A stretch of DNA of 64,000 nucleotides from Pseudomonas petrae (GTDB taxonomy: Bacteria; Pseudomonadota; Gammaproteobacteria; Pseudomonadales; Pseudomonadaceae): positions 186,001 through 250,000 of the forward strand of contig NZ_JAKJXE010000008.1 in the NCBI RefSeq assembly GCF_021728295.1. Direction: 5' to 3'. The notes under the pieces are model-generated. The model worked only from the letters and a program-made list of their open reading frames with translations. It had not been told where the DNA came from and did no database searches. A program made the position numbers and the translations under genes. Position 1 is the stretch's first letter; each line of letters begins with the position of its first letter. This document shows positions 24,636 through 33,393 of this stretch, piece by piece.

Positions 24636-26179
24636 GTGCCGTCCTCTCTGTCTCTCCTCAGCCCGTGCTGGAAATGACCGCCATTTCCAAGACCTTCAAC
24701 GGCCTGCGCGTACTGAAAAATGTCGCCCTCAAGGTCTACGCCGGTGAAGTTCATGCCCTGATGGGGGAGAACGGCGCGGGCAAGTCGACGCTGATGAAGA
24801 TTCTGTCCGGCGCTTACCAGGCCGATGCCGGTGGCGAGATCCGCATCGACGGCCAGGCCCTCAGTGCATTCGACCCGTTGTCCGCCAAAGCGCGCGGCAT
24901 TGCGGTGATCTATCAGGAACTGAGCCTGTGCCCTAACCTCAGTGTCGCCGAAAACATTTACCTGGGCCGCGAATTGCGCCGTGGCTGGAGCATCGACCGC
25001 AAGGCGATGGAAGCCGGCTGCGTTGACGTGCTGGTGCGACTGGGTGCCGATTTCAAACCGTCGACCAAGGTCAGCGTGCTGTCCATTGCCGAGCGGCAAC
25101 TGGTCGAGATTGCCCGGGCGCTGCACGCCAACGCGAAAATCCTGGTGATGGACGAGCCGACCACGCCGCTGTCGTCCCGGGAAACCGACCGGCTGTTTGC
25201 GCTGATCAAACAGCTGCGTGACCAGGGGCTGGCGATCATTTACATCAGCCATCGCATGGCCGAAATCTATGAGTTGTCCGATCGGGTCTCGGTGCTGCGC
25301 GACGGCGAGTACGTCGGCATGCTGGAGCGCGACGCGCTGTCGGCCGAGGCGCTGGTGAAGATGATGGTTGGCCGCGATCTGTCCGGTTTCTACAAGAAAG
25401 AACACGCCGCCTACGACCCCGGTGCGGTGGTCATGCGCGTGCGCGACATGGCCGACGGCAAGCGCGTCAAGCCGTGCAGTTTTGACCTGCACGCTGGCGA
25501 AGTGCTGGGCATCGCCGGACTGGTCGGAGCAGGGCGCACGGAACTGGCGCGACTGATTTTTGCCGCCGACTCACGCACCTCCGGCACCCTTGAAGTGGCC
25601 GGCAAAGCGATCACCGATCTGCGCAACCCCACCGACGCAATCGGTGCAGGGGTGGTTTACCTGACCGAAGATCGCAAGGCCCAGGGCCTGTTTCTGGACA
25701 TGAGCGTGCGCGACAACATCAACGTTTGCGCCTGCGTGCCCGACGCCCATGCCGGCGGCGTGCTGGATCGGGGACGTGGGGCTAAGCGGGCGATCGAGGC
25801 GATTCGTTCGCTGTCGATCCGCGTGGCCTCGGGCAAGGTCAATGTCGGCGCGCTGTCCGGCGGCAATCAGCAGAAGGTGCTGCTGGCGCGGCTGCTGGAG
25901 GTCAAGCCCCACGTGCTGATTCTCGACGAGCCCACCCGCGGTGTGGACATCGGCTCCAAGTCGGAGATCTATCGAATCATCAACGAACTGGCCAAGGCCG
26001 GCGTCGGCATTGTGGTGATCTCCAGCGAGCTGCCGGAAATCATCGGCACCTGCGACCGCGTGCTGATCATGCGCGAAGGAGAACTGGTGGCCGAAGTGGG
26101 CGGTGCGTCCGGGCAGGACATCTCTCAGGAGCGGATCATCGATCTGGCAACGGGGAGTGCGCAGGTGGCTCATGTCTAG
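24632..26179 (+). CDS. Sugar ABC transporter ATP-binding protein (RbsA/XylG type)
   Basis: 515 residues with two nucleotide-binding domains. NBD1 has Walker A GENGAGKST, an atypical signature LSIAERQLVEIARAL and Walker B ILVMDEPTTPL. NBD2 has a degenerate P-loop GLVGAGRTELARL, signature LSGGNQQKVLLARLL and VLILDEPTRGVDIG, as usual for CUT2 monosaccharide importers. It powers uptake with the permease and binding protein that follow. The ATG at 24632 overlaps the stop of a 25-codon leader. A 24-bp-stem REP hairpin separates it from the permease gene. Confidence 0.95.
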   Translation: MSAVLSVSPQPVLEMTAISKTFNGLRVLKNVALKVYAGEVHALMGENGAGKSTLMKILSGAYQADAGGEIRIDGQALSAFDPLSAKARGIAVIYQELSLCPNLSVAENIYLGRELRRGWSIDRKAMEAGCVDVLVRLGADFKPSTKVSVLSIAERQLVEIARALHANAKILVMDEPTTPLSSRETDRLFALIKQLRDQGLAIIYISHRMAEIYELSDRVSVLRDGEYVGMLERDALSAEALVKMMVGRDLSGFYKKEHAAYDPGAVVMRVRDMADGKRVKPCSFDLHAGEVLGIAGLVGAGRTELARLIFAADSRTSGTLEVAGKAITDLRNPTDAIGAGVVYLTEDRKAQGLFLDMSVRDNINVCACVPDAHAGGVLDRGRGAKRAIEAIRSLSIRVASGKVNVGALSGGNQQKVLLARLLEVKPHVLILDEPTRGVDIGSKSEIYRIINELAKAGVGIVVISSELPEIIGTCDRVLIMREGELVAEVGGASGQDISQERIIDLATGSAQVAHV

Positions 26180-26207
26180 ACCCACCTCTCAGGCGCGACA
26201 CTTAACG

Positions 26208-26296
26208 TGTAGGAGCGCGCTTGCCCGCGAACGCGTTGTATCAGTCAGCGCATTTGGCACTGACAGACCCCATTCGCGGGCAAGCGCGCTCCTACA
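26208..26296. repeat. REP-pair hairpin inside the sugar operon
   Basis: TGTAGGAGCGCGCTTGCCCG... (26208-26231) and its exact 24-base reverse complement (26273-26296) flank a 41-base loop that itself can pair TCAGT with ACTGA. Same family as 10090-10170. Located between the ATPase and permease cistrons. Confidence 0.9.
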
Positions 26297-26338
26297 GGAA
26301 TCGCAATCTTCCGATAACAATAAAAAGGAAACCAGGCC

Positions 26339-27331
26339 ATGAGTCTGCCCCTGGAAAACTCGCCCGCCGTTGCCGCCATCAGCAAGCGTGAACGGGTGCG
26401 GGAACTGATGCGCACCGTTGGCATGCTGCCCGTGCTGATTCTGTTGTTGATCGGCTTCTCGCTGATGACCGACACCTTCATGAGCTGGCAGAACCTGTCG
26501 ATTATCACCCAGCAAGCCTCGGTCAACGTGGTGTTGGCGGCCGGCATGACCTTCGTGATTCTGACGGCGGGCATCGACCTTTCGGTCGGCGCGATTCTCG
26601 CGGCTTCGGCGGTGGTTGCCCTGCAAGCCTCGATGTCGCCGCAGTTCGGCATGCTCGGCATTGCCGCCGGCGTCGGTTTCGGGCTGCTGCTGGGTCTGGT
26701 CAACGGCGGCCTGATTGCCTTCATGCGCCTGCCGCCGTTCATCGTCACCCTCGGCGCGCTCACTGCCATGCGCGGTCTGGCGCGTCTGCTCGCCGACGAC
26801 AAAACCGTGTTCAATCCCGACCTGCCGTTTGCTTTCATCGGCAACGATTCGGTGCTCGGCGTGCCGTGGCTGGTGATCATCGCCGTGGCGGTCATCGTGG
26901 TGTCGTGGTTCATCCTGCGCCGCACGGTGATGGGCGTGCAGATCTACTCGGTGGGGGGCAACCCCGAAGCGGCGCGCCTGTCCGGCATCAAGGTGTGGAA
27001 GGTGTTGCTGTTTGTCTACGCCGTCTCTGGCGCACTGGCCGGGCTCGGCGCGGTGATGAGCGCCTCGCGACTGTTTGCCGCCAACGGCCTGCAGCTGGGC
27101 CAGTCCTACGAGCTGGACGCCATCGCGGCGGTGATCCTCGGCGGCACCAGTTTCACCGGCGGCGTCGGCACCATCGGCGGCACGCTGATCGGCGCGCTGA
27201 TCATCGCGGTGCTGACCAACGGCCTGGTGCTGCTGGGCGTCTCCGATATCTGGCAATACATCATCAAGGGCATCGTGATCATCGGCGCGGTGGCACTGGA
27301 TCGCTATCGCCAGTCCGGTGCACGAACCTGA
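26339..27331 (+). CDS. Sugar ABC transporter permease (RbsC/XylH type)
   Basis: 330 residues, very hydrophobic, eight to ten transmembrane helices. Family landmarks: FVILTAGIDLSVGAILA, PPFIVTLGALTAMRGLARL, GGNPEAARLSGIKV and AVILGGTSFTGGVGTIGGTL. It would form the homodimeric membrane channel of a CUT2 importer with the preceding ATPase. The ATG at 26339 has AAGGA upstream. The gap to the ATPase gene holds a REP hairpin; the binding-protein gene follows after 64 bases. Confidence 0.94.
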   Translation: MSLPLENSPAVAAISKRERVRELMRTVGMLPVLILLLIGFSLMTDTFMSWQNLSIITQQASVNVVLAAGMTFVILTAGIDLSVGAILAASAVVALQASMSPQFGMLGIAAGVGFGLLLGLVNGGLIAFMRLPPFIVTLGALTAMRGLARLLADDKTVFNPDLPFAFIGNDSVLGVPWLVIIAVAVIVVSWFILRRTVMGVQIYSVGGNPEAARLSGIKVWKVLLFVYAVSGALAGLGAVMSASRLFAANGLQLGQSYELDAIAAVILGGTSFTGGVGTIGGTLIGALIIAVLTNGLVLLGVSDIWQYIIKGIVIIGAVALDRYRQSGART

Positions 27332-27395
27332 TCAACCGCTGTATGGCTGCATGCGTTTCAACGAAGACTCCAACAATAATCACAAGAGAGAACCC

Positions 27396-28337
27396 ATGAA
27401 CTTCAACCGCAAATTCCCCGCTGTCATGTCCCTGTGCCTGGCCGCGTTGCTGTCCCAGGGCGTCGAAGCCCGTGAGCTGAAATCCGTCGGCATCAGCCTG
27501 GGTTCGCTGGGCAATCCGTATTTCGTCACCCTGGCCGACGGCGCCAAAGCCAAGGCCCTGGAGCTCAATCCCAACGCCAAGGTCACCGCCGTCTCCGCCG
27601 ATTACGACCTGAGCAAGCAGTTCTCGCAGATCGACAACTTCATCGCCTCGGGCGTCGACCTGATCCTGATCAACGCTGTGGACCCGAAGGCCATTGCTTC
27701 GGCGATCAAGAAGGCCCAGGCCGCCGGCATCAAAGTCGTGGCCGTGGACGTCAGCGCCGCCGGCGTCGATGCCACCGTGCAGACCGACAACGTCGAAGCG
27801 GGCAAACTCGCCTGCCAGTTCATCGTCGACAAGCTGTCGGGCAAGGGCAACGTGATCATCGAAAACGGTCCGCAAGTCGCTGCCGTGACCGACCGCGTCA
27901 CCGGCTGCAAATCGGCCTTCGCCGCCGCGCCGGACATCAAGATTCTCTCCGACGATCAGGACGCCAAGGGCTCCCGCGAAGGCGGCCTGAACGCGATGCA
28001 GGGTTACCTGACGCGCTTCCCGAAAATCGACGGTCTGTTTGCGATCAACGACCCTCAGGCGATCGGCAGTGACCTGGCGGCCAAGCAGCTGAAACGCAGC
28101 GGCATCATCATCACGTCGGTGGACGGTGCGCCGGACATCGAACAGGCGCTCAAGGCCGACACCTCGATTCAAGCCTCGGCCAGCCAGGACCCGTGGGCCA
28201 TGGCGCAACAGGCAGTCGTCATCGGCAACGACCTGCTCAACGACAAGAAGCCGGCTGAAGCGGTCACCCAACTCACGCCGAAACTGATCACCCGCGACAA
28301 CATCGGCTCCTACAGCGGCTGGTCCAGCAAGCACTGA
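27396..28337 (+). CDS. Periplasmic sugar-binding protein (RbsB-like)
   Basis: 313 residues with a signal peptide (cleavage near residue 25, after SQGVEA) and a periplasmic binding protein type 1 fold. Seen: VGISLGSLGNPYFVTLADGA, DLILINAVDPKAIASAIKKA, VVAVDVSAAGVDATVQTDN and LFAINDPQAIGSDLAAKQ. It captures a monosaccharide in the periplasm; the ligand cannot be read from sequence, but the linked xylulokinase points to a pentose, pentulose or pentitol. The start at 27396 begins the signal peptide; the upstream in-frame ATG at 27318 overlaps the permease end. Confidence 0.93.
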   Translation: MNFNRKFPAVMSLCLAALLSQGVEARELKSVGISLGSLGNPYFVTLADGAKAKALELNPNAKVTAVSADYDLSKQFSQIDNFIASGVDLILINAVDPKAIASAIKKAQAAGIKVVAVDVSAAGVDATVQTDNVEAGKLACQFIVDKLSGKGNVIIENGPQVAAVTDRVTGCKSAFAAAPDIKILSDDQDAKGSREGGLNAMQGYLTRFPKIDGLFAINDPQAIGSDLAAKQLKRSGIIITSVDGAPDIEQALKADTSIQASASQDPWAMAQQAVVIGNDLLNDKKPAEAVTQLTPKLITRDNIGSYSGWSSKH

Positions 28338-28363
28338 GACGCAGGCCTGAAGGAGTCGGCGCA

Positions 28364-29362
28364 GTGATCAAAATGGAAGACGTGGCGAAGCGGGCGCGGG
28401 TATCGACGTCGACCGTTTCCCATGTGCTTAACGGCACGCGCAAGGTCAGCGACAAGACGGTGGAAGCGGTGCAGCGCGCGGTTCAGGATTTGGGCTACAT
28501 CCCCAACACCCTGGCGCGCGCGCTGGCCCGTTCGCGCACCAACACCATTGGCGTGGCGATCTCGGCGCTGTCGAACCACTATTTCAGCGAGACCGTGCAC
28601 GCCATCGAAACCGAATGCGCGCGCCACGGCATCATGATGTTGTTCGTTGACACCCACGACGATCCCGCCCAGGAATTGCGCGTGGTTCAGGCGCTGCACC
28701 ATCGGCGCGTCGACGGCATTCTGCTTGCGCCGTCCAGCGATCCGCAGCAGGCGGCACTTGCTTATCTGCGCAGCAACGCGATCCCCAGCGTGCTGGTGGA
28801 CAGGATGGCGGTCGAGGGTTTCGATCAGGTTGGCGTCGAGAATCGTCTGTCCACCTGCGAACTGGTCACTCATCTGATCGGCCACGGTCATCGGCGCATC
28901 GGCATGATTGCCGGGCATCGCGGCCTCAGTACGACGGAAGAGCGCATTGAGGGCTACCGGCAGGCGCTCGCCGAAGCGGGGCTGCCGTGGGATTCGCAGT
29001 TGCTGATTGACGGTGAGTCGAACAGCGAATCGGCACGGGTCGCCACTTCCGCGCTGTTGCGCCTGAACCCGCCGCCGACGGCGATTCTGGCGGCAAATAA
29101 CCTGATGACCATCGGCGCCATGCACGCCTTGCGTGACGCGAACATCGCCGTGCCCGAGCAAATGGCCCTGGTGGGTTTTGATGATTTCGACTGGGCGGAT
29201 TTTTTCCTGCCGCGCCTGAGTGTGATCGCTCAACCGGTGCAGGCCCTGGGCGCGCGGGCGGTGCAGTTGCTGTTGCAGCGCATCGATAATCCCGAGGGCA
29301 AACGACTGTCGGAGCGACTGGCGCCGACGTTACGCATTCGCAATTCGTGTGGATGCCCTTGA
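28364..29362 (+). CDS. LacI-family transcriptional regulator
   Basis: 332 residues. The N-terminal helix-turn-helix and hinge MEDVAKRARVSTSTVSHVLN are followed by VEAVQRAVQDLGYIPNTLAR. The effector domain resembles RbsR/PurR (NTIGVAISALSNHYFSETVH, VDGILLAPSS, GHRRIGMIAGHRG, ALVGFDDFDWADFFLPRLSV). The start is GTG at 28364 with GAAGGAG upstream. It lies inside the transport operon and probably represses it from the palindromes at 24429-24453, being released by the imported sugar or its derivative. Confidence 0.93.
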   Translation: MIKMEDVAKRARVSTSTVSHVLNGTRKVSDKTVEAVQRAVQDLGYIPNTLARALARSRTNTIGVAISALSNHYFSETVHAIETECARHGIMMLFVDTHDDPAQELRVVQALHHRRVDGILLAPSSDPQQAALAYLRSNAIPSVLVDRMAVEGFDQVGVENRLSTCELVTHLIGHGHRRIGMIAGHRGLSTTEERIEGYRQALAEAGLPWDSQLLIDGESNSESARVATSALLRLNPPPTAILAANNLMTIGAMHALRDANIAVPEQMALVGFDDFDWADFFLPRLSVIAQPVQALGARAVQLLLQRIDNPEGKRLSERLAPTLRIRNSCGCP

Positions 29363-29390
29363 GGGTCCGCTGCCACGCGCCGGATTTACA

Positions 29391-29434
29391 GCCACCGCAC
29401 TTTCAGGCACCGAATTTTCAGGAACCGAATCTTA
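29391..29434 (+). repeat. Three imperfect 15-base repeats before xylB
   Basis: GCCACCGCACTTTCA, GGCACCGAATTTTCA and GGAACCGAATCTTA are contiguous and end at the xylB start codon. The third copy contains the GGAA that probably serves as ribosome site. Confidence 0.7.
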
Positions 29435-30919
29435 ATGAATCAGCTTGTTTCCCTCGGCATCGACCTCGGCACGTCCGAACTCAAGGCCATTCTGCTGGAC
29501 GCTGCAGGCGAGGTGCTGGCCCAGGCCGGTGCGCGCGTGGAGGTCAGCCGGCGGCAGTCGGGCTGGTCGGAGCAGAATCCGGCCGACTGGTGGCAGGCCT
29601 GTGTTTCGGCGCTGGCTCAGTTGCGGAAAATCAATCCCCAGGCGTGGGCGCGGGTGGGCTGCATCGGTTTGTCGGGGCAGATGCACGGCGCGGTTCTGCT
29701 GGATGCGGCCGAGCAGGTGCTATATCCGGCGATTCTCTGGGACGACTCCCGCGCCGTGCTTCAGGCGTCGCGGCTGAACGAGGATTTCCCGGAGTACGCC
29801 GACGTCACCGGCAGTCTGGCCATGGCCGGGCTCACGGCGCCGAAGCTTGTGTGGCTGCAGCAGAACGAACCGCAGGTGTTCGCGCGCATCGCCAGCGTGC
29901 TGTCGCCGAAGGATTACCTCCGTTTGCTGCTGACCGGCGAGCAGGTCAGTGACATGTCTGACGCCGCCGGCACGTTGTGGCTGGATGTGGCGAAGCGCGA
30001 ATGGTACGCGCCGATGCTCCACGCCACCGGGCTGACCATCGAGCAGATGCCCCGGTTGCTGGAAGCCGATCGACTGTCCGCCGGGCTGAGTGCCGAAGCG
30101 GCGGATGCGCTGGGTTTGCCGTCGGGTCTGCCCGTCGCCGCAGGCGGCGGCGACAACCCGGTATCCGCGGTGGGCATCGGTGCGATCAACGCCGGCGATG
30201 CTTTTGTCACCCTCGGCACCAGCGCGGCCATCGTCGCGATCACCGATCATCCGGCGGGCAATCCGGCCAGCGCCGTGCATAGCTTTTGCCACGCGTTGCC
30301 GCAGCGCTGGTACACCATGGGCGCGATGCTGGCGGGGGCGAGCTGCCTGCGCTGGGTCACCCGATTGTTGGGTCAGCCCAGTGAGCAGGCCTTGCTCGAT
30401 CAGGTTCACGCTGGGTTGCCGGTCGATCAGCCAGTGGCGGTTTCCAGTCCGCTGTTTCTGCCGTACCTCGCGGGCGAGCGCACGCCCCACAACGACCCGC
30501 TGTTGCGGGGCGGCTTCATGAACCTGGGGCATGACAGCACGCCCGCCATGTTGGGCTATGCGGTGCTCGAAGGCGTGGGTTTCGGGCTGCTGGATGCGAT
30601 GAATGCCACCCTGTCCGCAGGGGCCACGGTCAACGCCTGCGCCCTGGTGGGCGGCGGGGCACGCAGCGAATACTGGGCGCAGTTGCTGGCCAACATCCTT
30701 GATCGCGAGGTGTACACGTTGCACGGTAGCGAGCTCAGCGCCTGCATCGGCGCGGCGAAGCTGGGGTTTCTGTCGATCGGGGAGGGGGCTGAGTTGCTGA
30801 AGCGGGGGATGGCAGTGAAAGCGCGGTATCAGCCGTTGCCGGCGGTGCAAGCAGTGTTGAGGGCGCGCTACGGGAAATTCAAAGGGTTGCTGGGCGCCGC
30901 GCAAGGATTGATCGAGTGA
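29435..30919 (+). CDS. xylB: Xylulokinase (FGGY family)
   Basis: 494 residues, the usual XylB length. FGGY signatures: LGIDLGTSELKAILLD at the N-terminus, GLSGQMHGAVLLD (the MHG motif of xylulokinases), ILWDDSRA, LSPKDYLRLLLTGE, GGGDNPVSAVGIG and LVGGGARSEYWAQLLANIL. It phosphorylates D-xylulose (or a related ketose) to the 5-phosphate in the cytoplasm, feeding the pentose phosphate pathway. It is the last gene of the transporter-LacI operon. No xylose isomerase or polyol dehydrogenase lies next to it, so the upstream steps are elsewhere or the substrate enters as a ketose. Confidence 0.93.
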   Translation: MNQLVSLGIDLGTSELKAILLDAAGEVLAQAGARVEVSRRQSGWSEQNPADWWQACVSALAQLRKINPQAWARVGCIGLSGQMHGAVLLDAAEQVLYPAILWDDSRAVLQASRLNEDFPEYADVTGSLAMAGLTAPKLVWLQQNEPQVFARIASVLSPKDYLRLLLTGEQVSDMSDAAGTLWLDVAKREWYAPMLHATGLTIEQMPRLLEADRLSAGLSAEAADALGLPSGLPVAAGGGDNPVSAVGIGAINAGDAFVTLGTSAAIVAITDHPAGNPASAVHSFCHALPQRWYTMGAMLAGASCLRWVTRLLGQPSEQALLDQVHAGLPVDQPVAVSSPLFLPYLAGERTPHNDPLLRGGFMNLGHDSTPAMLGYAVLEGVGFGLLDAMNATLSAGATVNACALVGGGARSEYWAQLLANILDREVYTLHGSELSACIGAAKLGFLSIGEGAELLKRGMAVKARYQPLPAVQAVLRARYGKFKGLLGAAQGLIE

Positions 30920-30924
30920 CATTT

Positions 30925-31125
30925 GATCGTCCCCACGCTCCGCGTGGGAACGCATCCTCCGACGCTCCGCGTCAGTTTTGAGACGCCGAGCGTCCAGTGC
31001 GGCATTCCCACGCAGAGCGTGGGAACGATCTTCCAGGGCTTCCCGGCTAAAGCCGGTCCTACAGCCGGCCCCACTGACGGCATGCGGTGCTTCAGTGGGA
31101 CCGGCTTCAGCCGGGAAGAGGACGG
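30925..31125. repeat. REP cluster between xylB and the aldehyde oxidoreductase genes
   Basis: A palindrome with mirror ends GATCGTCCCCACGC (30925) and GCGTGGGAACGATC (to 31030), then an inverted pair of the GGACCGGCTTCAGCCGGGAA type (31038-31125). It lies between convergent genes. Confidence 0.85.
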
Positions 31126-31147
31126 TTAGGGCGCTGGAATTTCTGGT

Positions 31148-33379
31148 TTAAACCTTCATCGTCGGCGGCAACTCCATCAGCTTGTCCAACGTAATCGGCA
31201 GGTCCCGTATGCGTTTGCCAGTGGCGTGTGAGACAGCATTCGCTACCGCGGCCGCAAGCCCGGTAATCCCGATCTCGCCGATCCCGCGAGCGCCGAATTC
31301 GTTGAGCTCGAAGTCCGGGTAGTCCAGCAGGATCACATCGATCTCCGGTTGGTCGGCGTGCACCGGCACCACGTATTCGGCGTAGTTGTTGTTCACCGGC
31401 ATGCCGTTGCGCTCGTCGAAGTCCGTCGCTTCAAACAGCGCCATGCCGACGCCCATGACAATCGCGCCTTCGACTTGGTTGAGCGCTGTTTTCTGGTTGA
31501 TCACCTTGCCCACGTCAATCGCACTCACCACCCGCGACACGCGCAGCCGCGAGATGCCCGAGTCCCAGCGCACTTCGACAAAATGCACGCCGAACGAGCG
31601 GAACGAGTGCTTGCTGGTGTCGTTCATGCCGGTCTTCGCTTCGCCGAAGGCGCTGCCCTGCTTCTGTGCGTTGAGCACATCGGCGATGGCAAACGTCTTG
31701 TCGCCGCTCTTCAACTGGCCCTGCTCGAAGCTCACCTGCTCGGCCTTGGCCCCGGCAAACACGCCCTTGGGCGCGGTCGCGAACGCCTTTAGCTGTTCGA
31801 CGGCCTGGCGGGTAGCTTCGGCAATGGCCGGCAACACGCTCGCGGTCGCCCATGATCCGCCCGACACCGGCGCCGGCGGGAACGACGAATTGCCCAGCTC
31901 GACTTCGATCTTGTCCAGCGGGATGCCGGTGATGCTGCTGACCACCTGGGCGACGATGGTGTACGTGCCGGTGCCGATGTCCTGTACCCCACAAATGGCC
32001 CAGGCCGTGCCATCGGCGCGCAGCGCGACTTGCGCCTCTGCGGGGGTGCGATAGGCGTCCCAGTTACAGGCGGCCATGCCATAACCGATGATCTCGGTGC
32101 CGTCCTTCATCGAACCCGGCGTCGGGTTGCGCTTGCTCCAGCCGAAGCGCTCGGCGGCCTTGTCGATGCACTCCTGCAGATGATTGCTCGACCACGGCAG
32201 GTTCTGGCTTTCGTCGCGCTCGGAGACGTTCAGCTTGCGGAATGCCAGCGGGTCCATGCCCACTTTATCAGCCATCTCGTCCATGGCCGATTCCAGGGCG
32301 AACAGCCCCGGCGCTGCACCCGGCGCACGCATGGAGGTCGGCGTGCCGCGATTGACCTCGATGATCTTGTGGGTGACCAGCACGTTCGCGCAGCTATAAA
32401 GGCTCTTGGTCGAGGTGCCGCAGTTTTCCTTGTACGGGTCGGTGAAGGACGTGGTGTTGATGGACTCGTGGCGCACCGACACCAGCTTGCCTTTGTCATC
32501 GGTCGCCAGGCGCATGCGCTGCCGGGTTTCCGGGCGGTGCCCGGTGGTGGTGAACATCTGTTGGCGCGGCACGACCAACTGCACGGGCCGATTGAGCACC
32601 CTGGCAGCGCCGCAGGCGGCGACCGAATGGGGCCAGATCCACAACTTGCTGCCGAAACCGGAGCCAATGAACGGAGCCCGGACTTCGACCTTTTCCGGGA
32701 TCAGCCCGAAGATTTTCGCCAGGGAATTGCGGTGGGCAACTACGCCCTGGGTGGCTTCGTAAACGATTAGGCGTCCGTCTTCCCAACTGGCGACGGTGGC
32801 GTGCATTTCCATCGGGTTGTGGGTTTCGACGGGGGTCGAGTAGGTCGTGTCGATGCTGTGGGCGGCACTGTCGAAGGCAGCGGCGGCGTCACCCCGGGTG
32901 TGGTTCGGGCTGCCGTCCTGCAAGGCGCCCGCTTTCAGGCCCTGTTCGAGATTGGCCACTGCGTCGGTCTTGCTGTAGCTGACTTTGATCTTGTAGGCCG
33001 CGGCCCGCGCGTGCTCGAAGGTATCGGCCACCACCAGGGCGACGAACTGACCGGCGTAATGCACGGTGTCGTCTTCGAACGGCAGGCGGCTTTCGTCGGA
33101 CTTGGCCGCCTTGAGGATCTGCGCGAAGGACATCGGCAGCGTCGAGTTGTGATAGAGCGACGGGAAGTTGCCGTGGTGCAGAATCTCTAGCACGCCCGGC
33201 GATTTGCGCGCCGCGTCCAGTTCCAGGCCGATGATCTTGCCGCTGGCGACGGTGCTGAACACGCCGTAGCCGTAGGCCATATTTTTCAGGTGATGGTCGG
33301 ACGCGTACATCGCGCTGCCGGTGACCTTACGTTGGCCATCGATGCGGCGGGGTGCCGAGCCAATCATTGCATCAGTCAT
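31148..33379 (-). CDS. paoC: Periplasmic aldehyde oxidoreductase, molybdenum-binding subunit
   Basis: 743 residues, close to E. coli PaoC (732). Xanthine oxidase family: an aldehyde oxidase a/b hammerhead N-terminal part (GSAMYASDHHLKNMAYGYG, VHYAGQFVALVVADT), then molybdopterin-binding segments (GFGSKLWIWPH, MRAPGAAPGLFALESAMDEM, GVQDIGTGTYTIVAQV) and the catalytic Glu region ARGIGEIGITGLAAAVANA. It oxidises aldehydes to acids at a Mo-cytosine dinucleotide cofactor. Translation starts 14 bases after paoB, with GGAGG. The insertion factor gene paoD (xdhC type) is not adjacent. Confidence 0.92.
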   Translation of the reverse strand: MTDAMIGSAPRRIDGQRKVTGSAMYASDHHLKNMAYGYGVFSTVASGKIIGLELDAARKSPGVLEILHHGNFPSLYHNSTLPMSFAQILKAAKSDESRLPFEDDTVHYAGQFVALVVADTFEHARAAAYKIKVSYSKTDAVANLEQGLKAGALQDGSPNHTRGDAAAAFDSAAHSIDTTYSTPVETHNPMEMHATVASWEDGRLIVYEATQGVVAHRNSLAKIFGLIPEKVEVRAPFIGSGFGSKLWIWPHSVAACGAARVLNRPVQLVVPRQQMFTTTGHRPETRQRMRLATDDKGKLVSVRHESINTTSFTDPYKENCGTSTKSLYSCANVLVTHKIIEVNRGTPTSMRAPGAAPGLFALESAMDEMADKVGMDPLAFRKLNVSERDESQNLPWSSNHLQECIDKAAERFGWSKRNPTPGSMKDGTEIIGYGMAACNWDAYRTPAEAQVALRADGTAWAICGVQDIGTGTYTIVAQVVSSITGIPLDKIEVELGNSSFPPAPVSGGSWATASVLPAIAEATRQAVEQLKAFATAPKGVFAGAKAEQVSFEQGQLKSGDKTFAIADVLNAQKQGSAFGEAKTGMNDTSKHSFRSFGVHFVEVRWDSGISRLRVSRVVSAIDVGKVINQKTALNQVEGAIVMGVGMALFEATDFDERNGMPVNNNYAEYVVPVHADQPEIDVILLDYPDFELNEFGARGIGEIGITGLAAAVANAVSHATGKRIRDLPITLDKLMELPPTMKV

Positions 33380-33393
33380 GGTGAATCCTCCGG

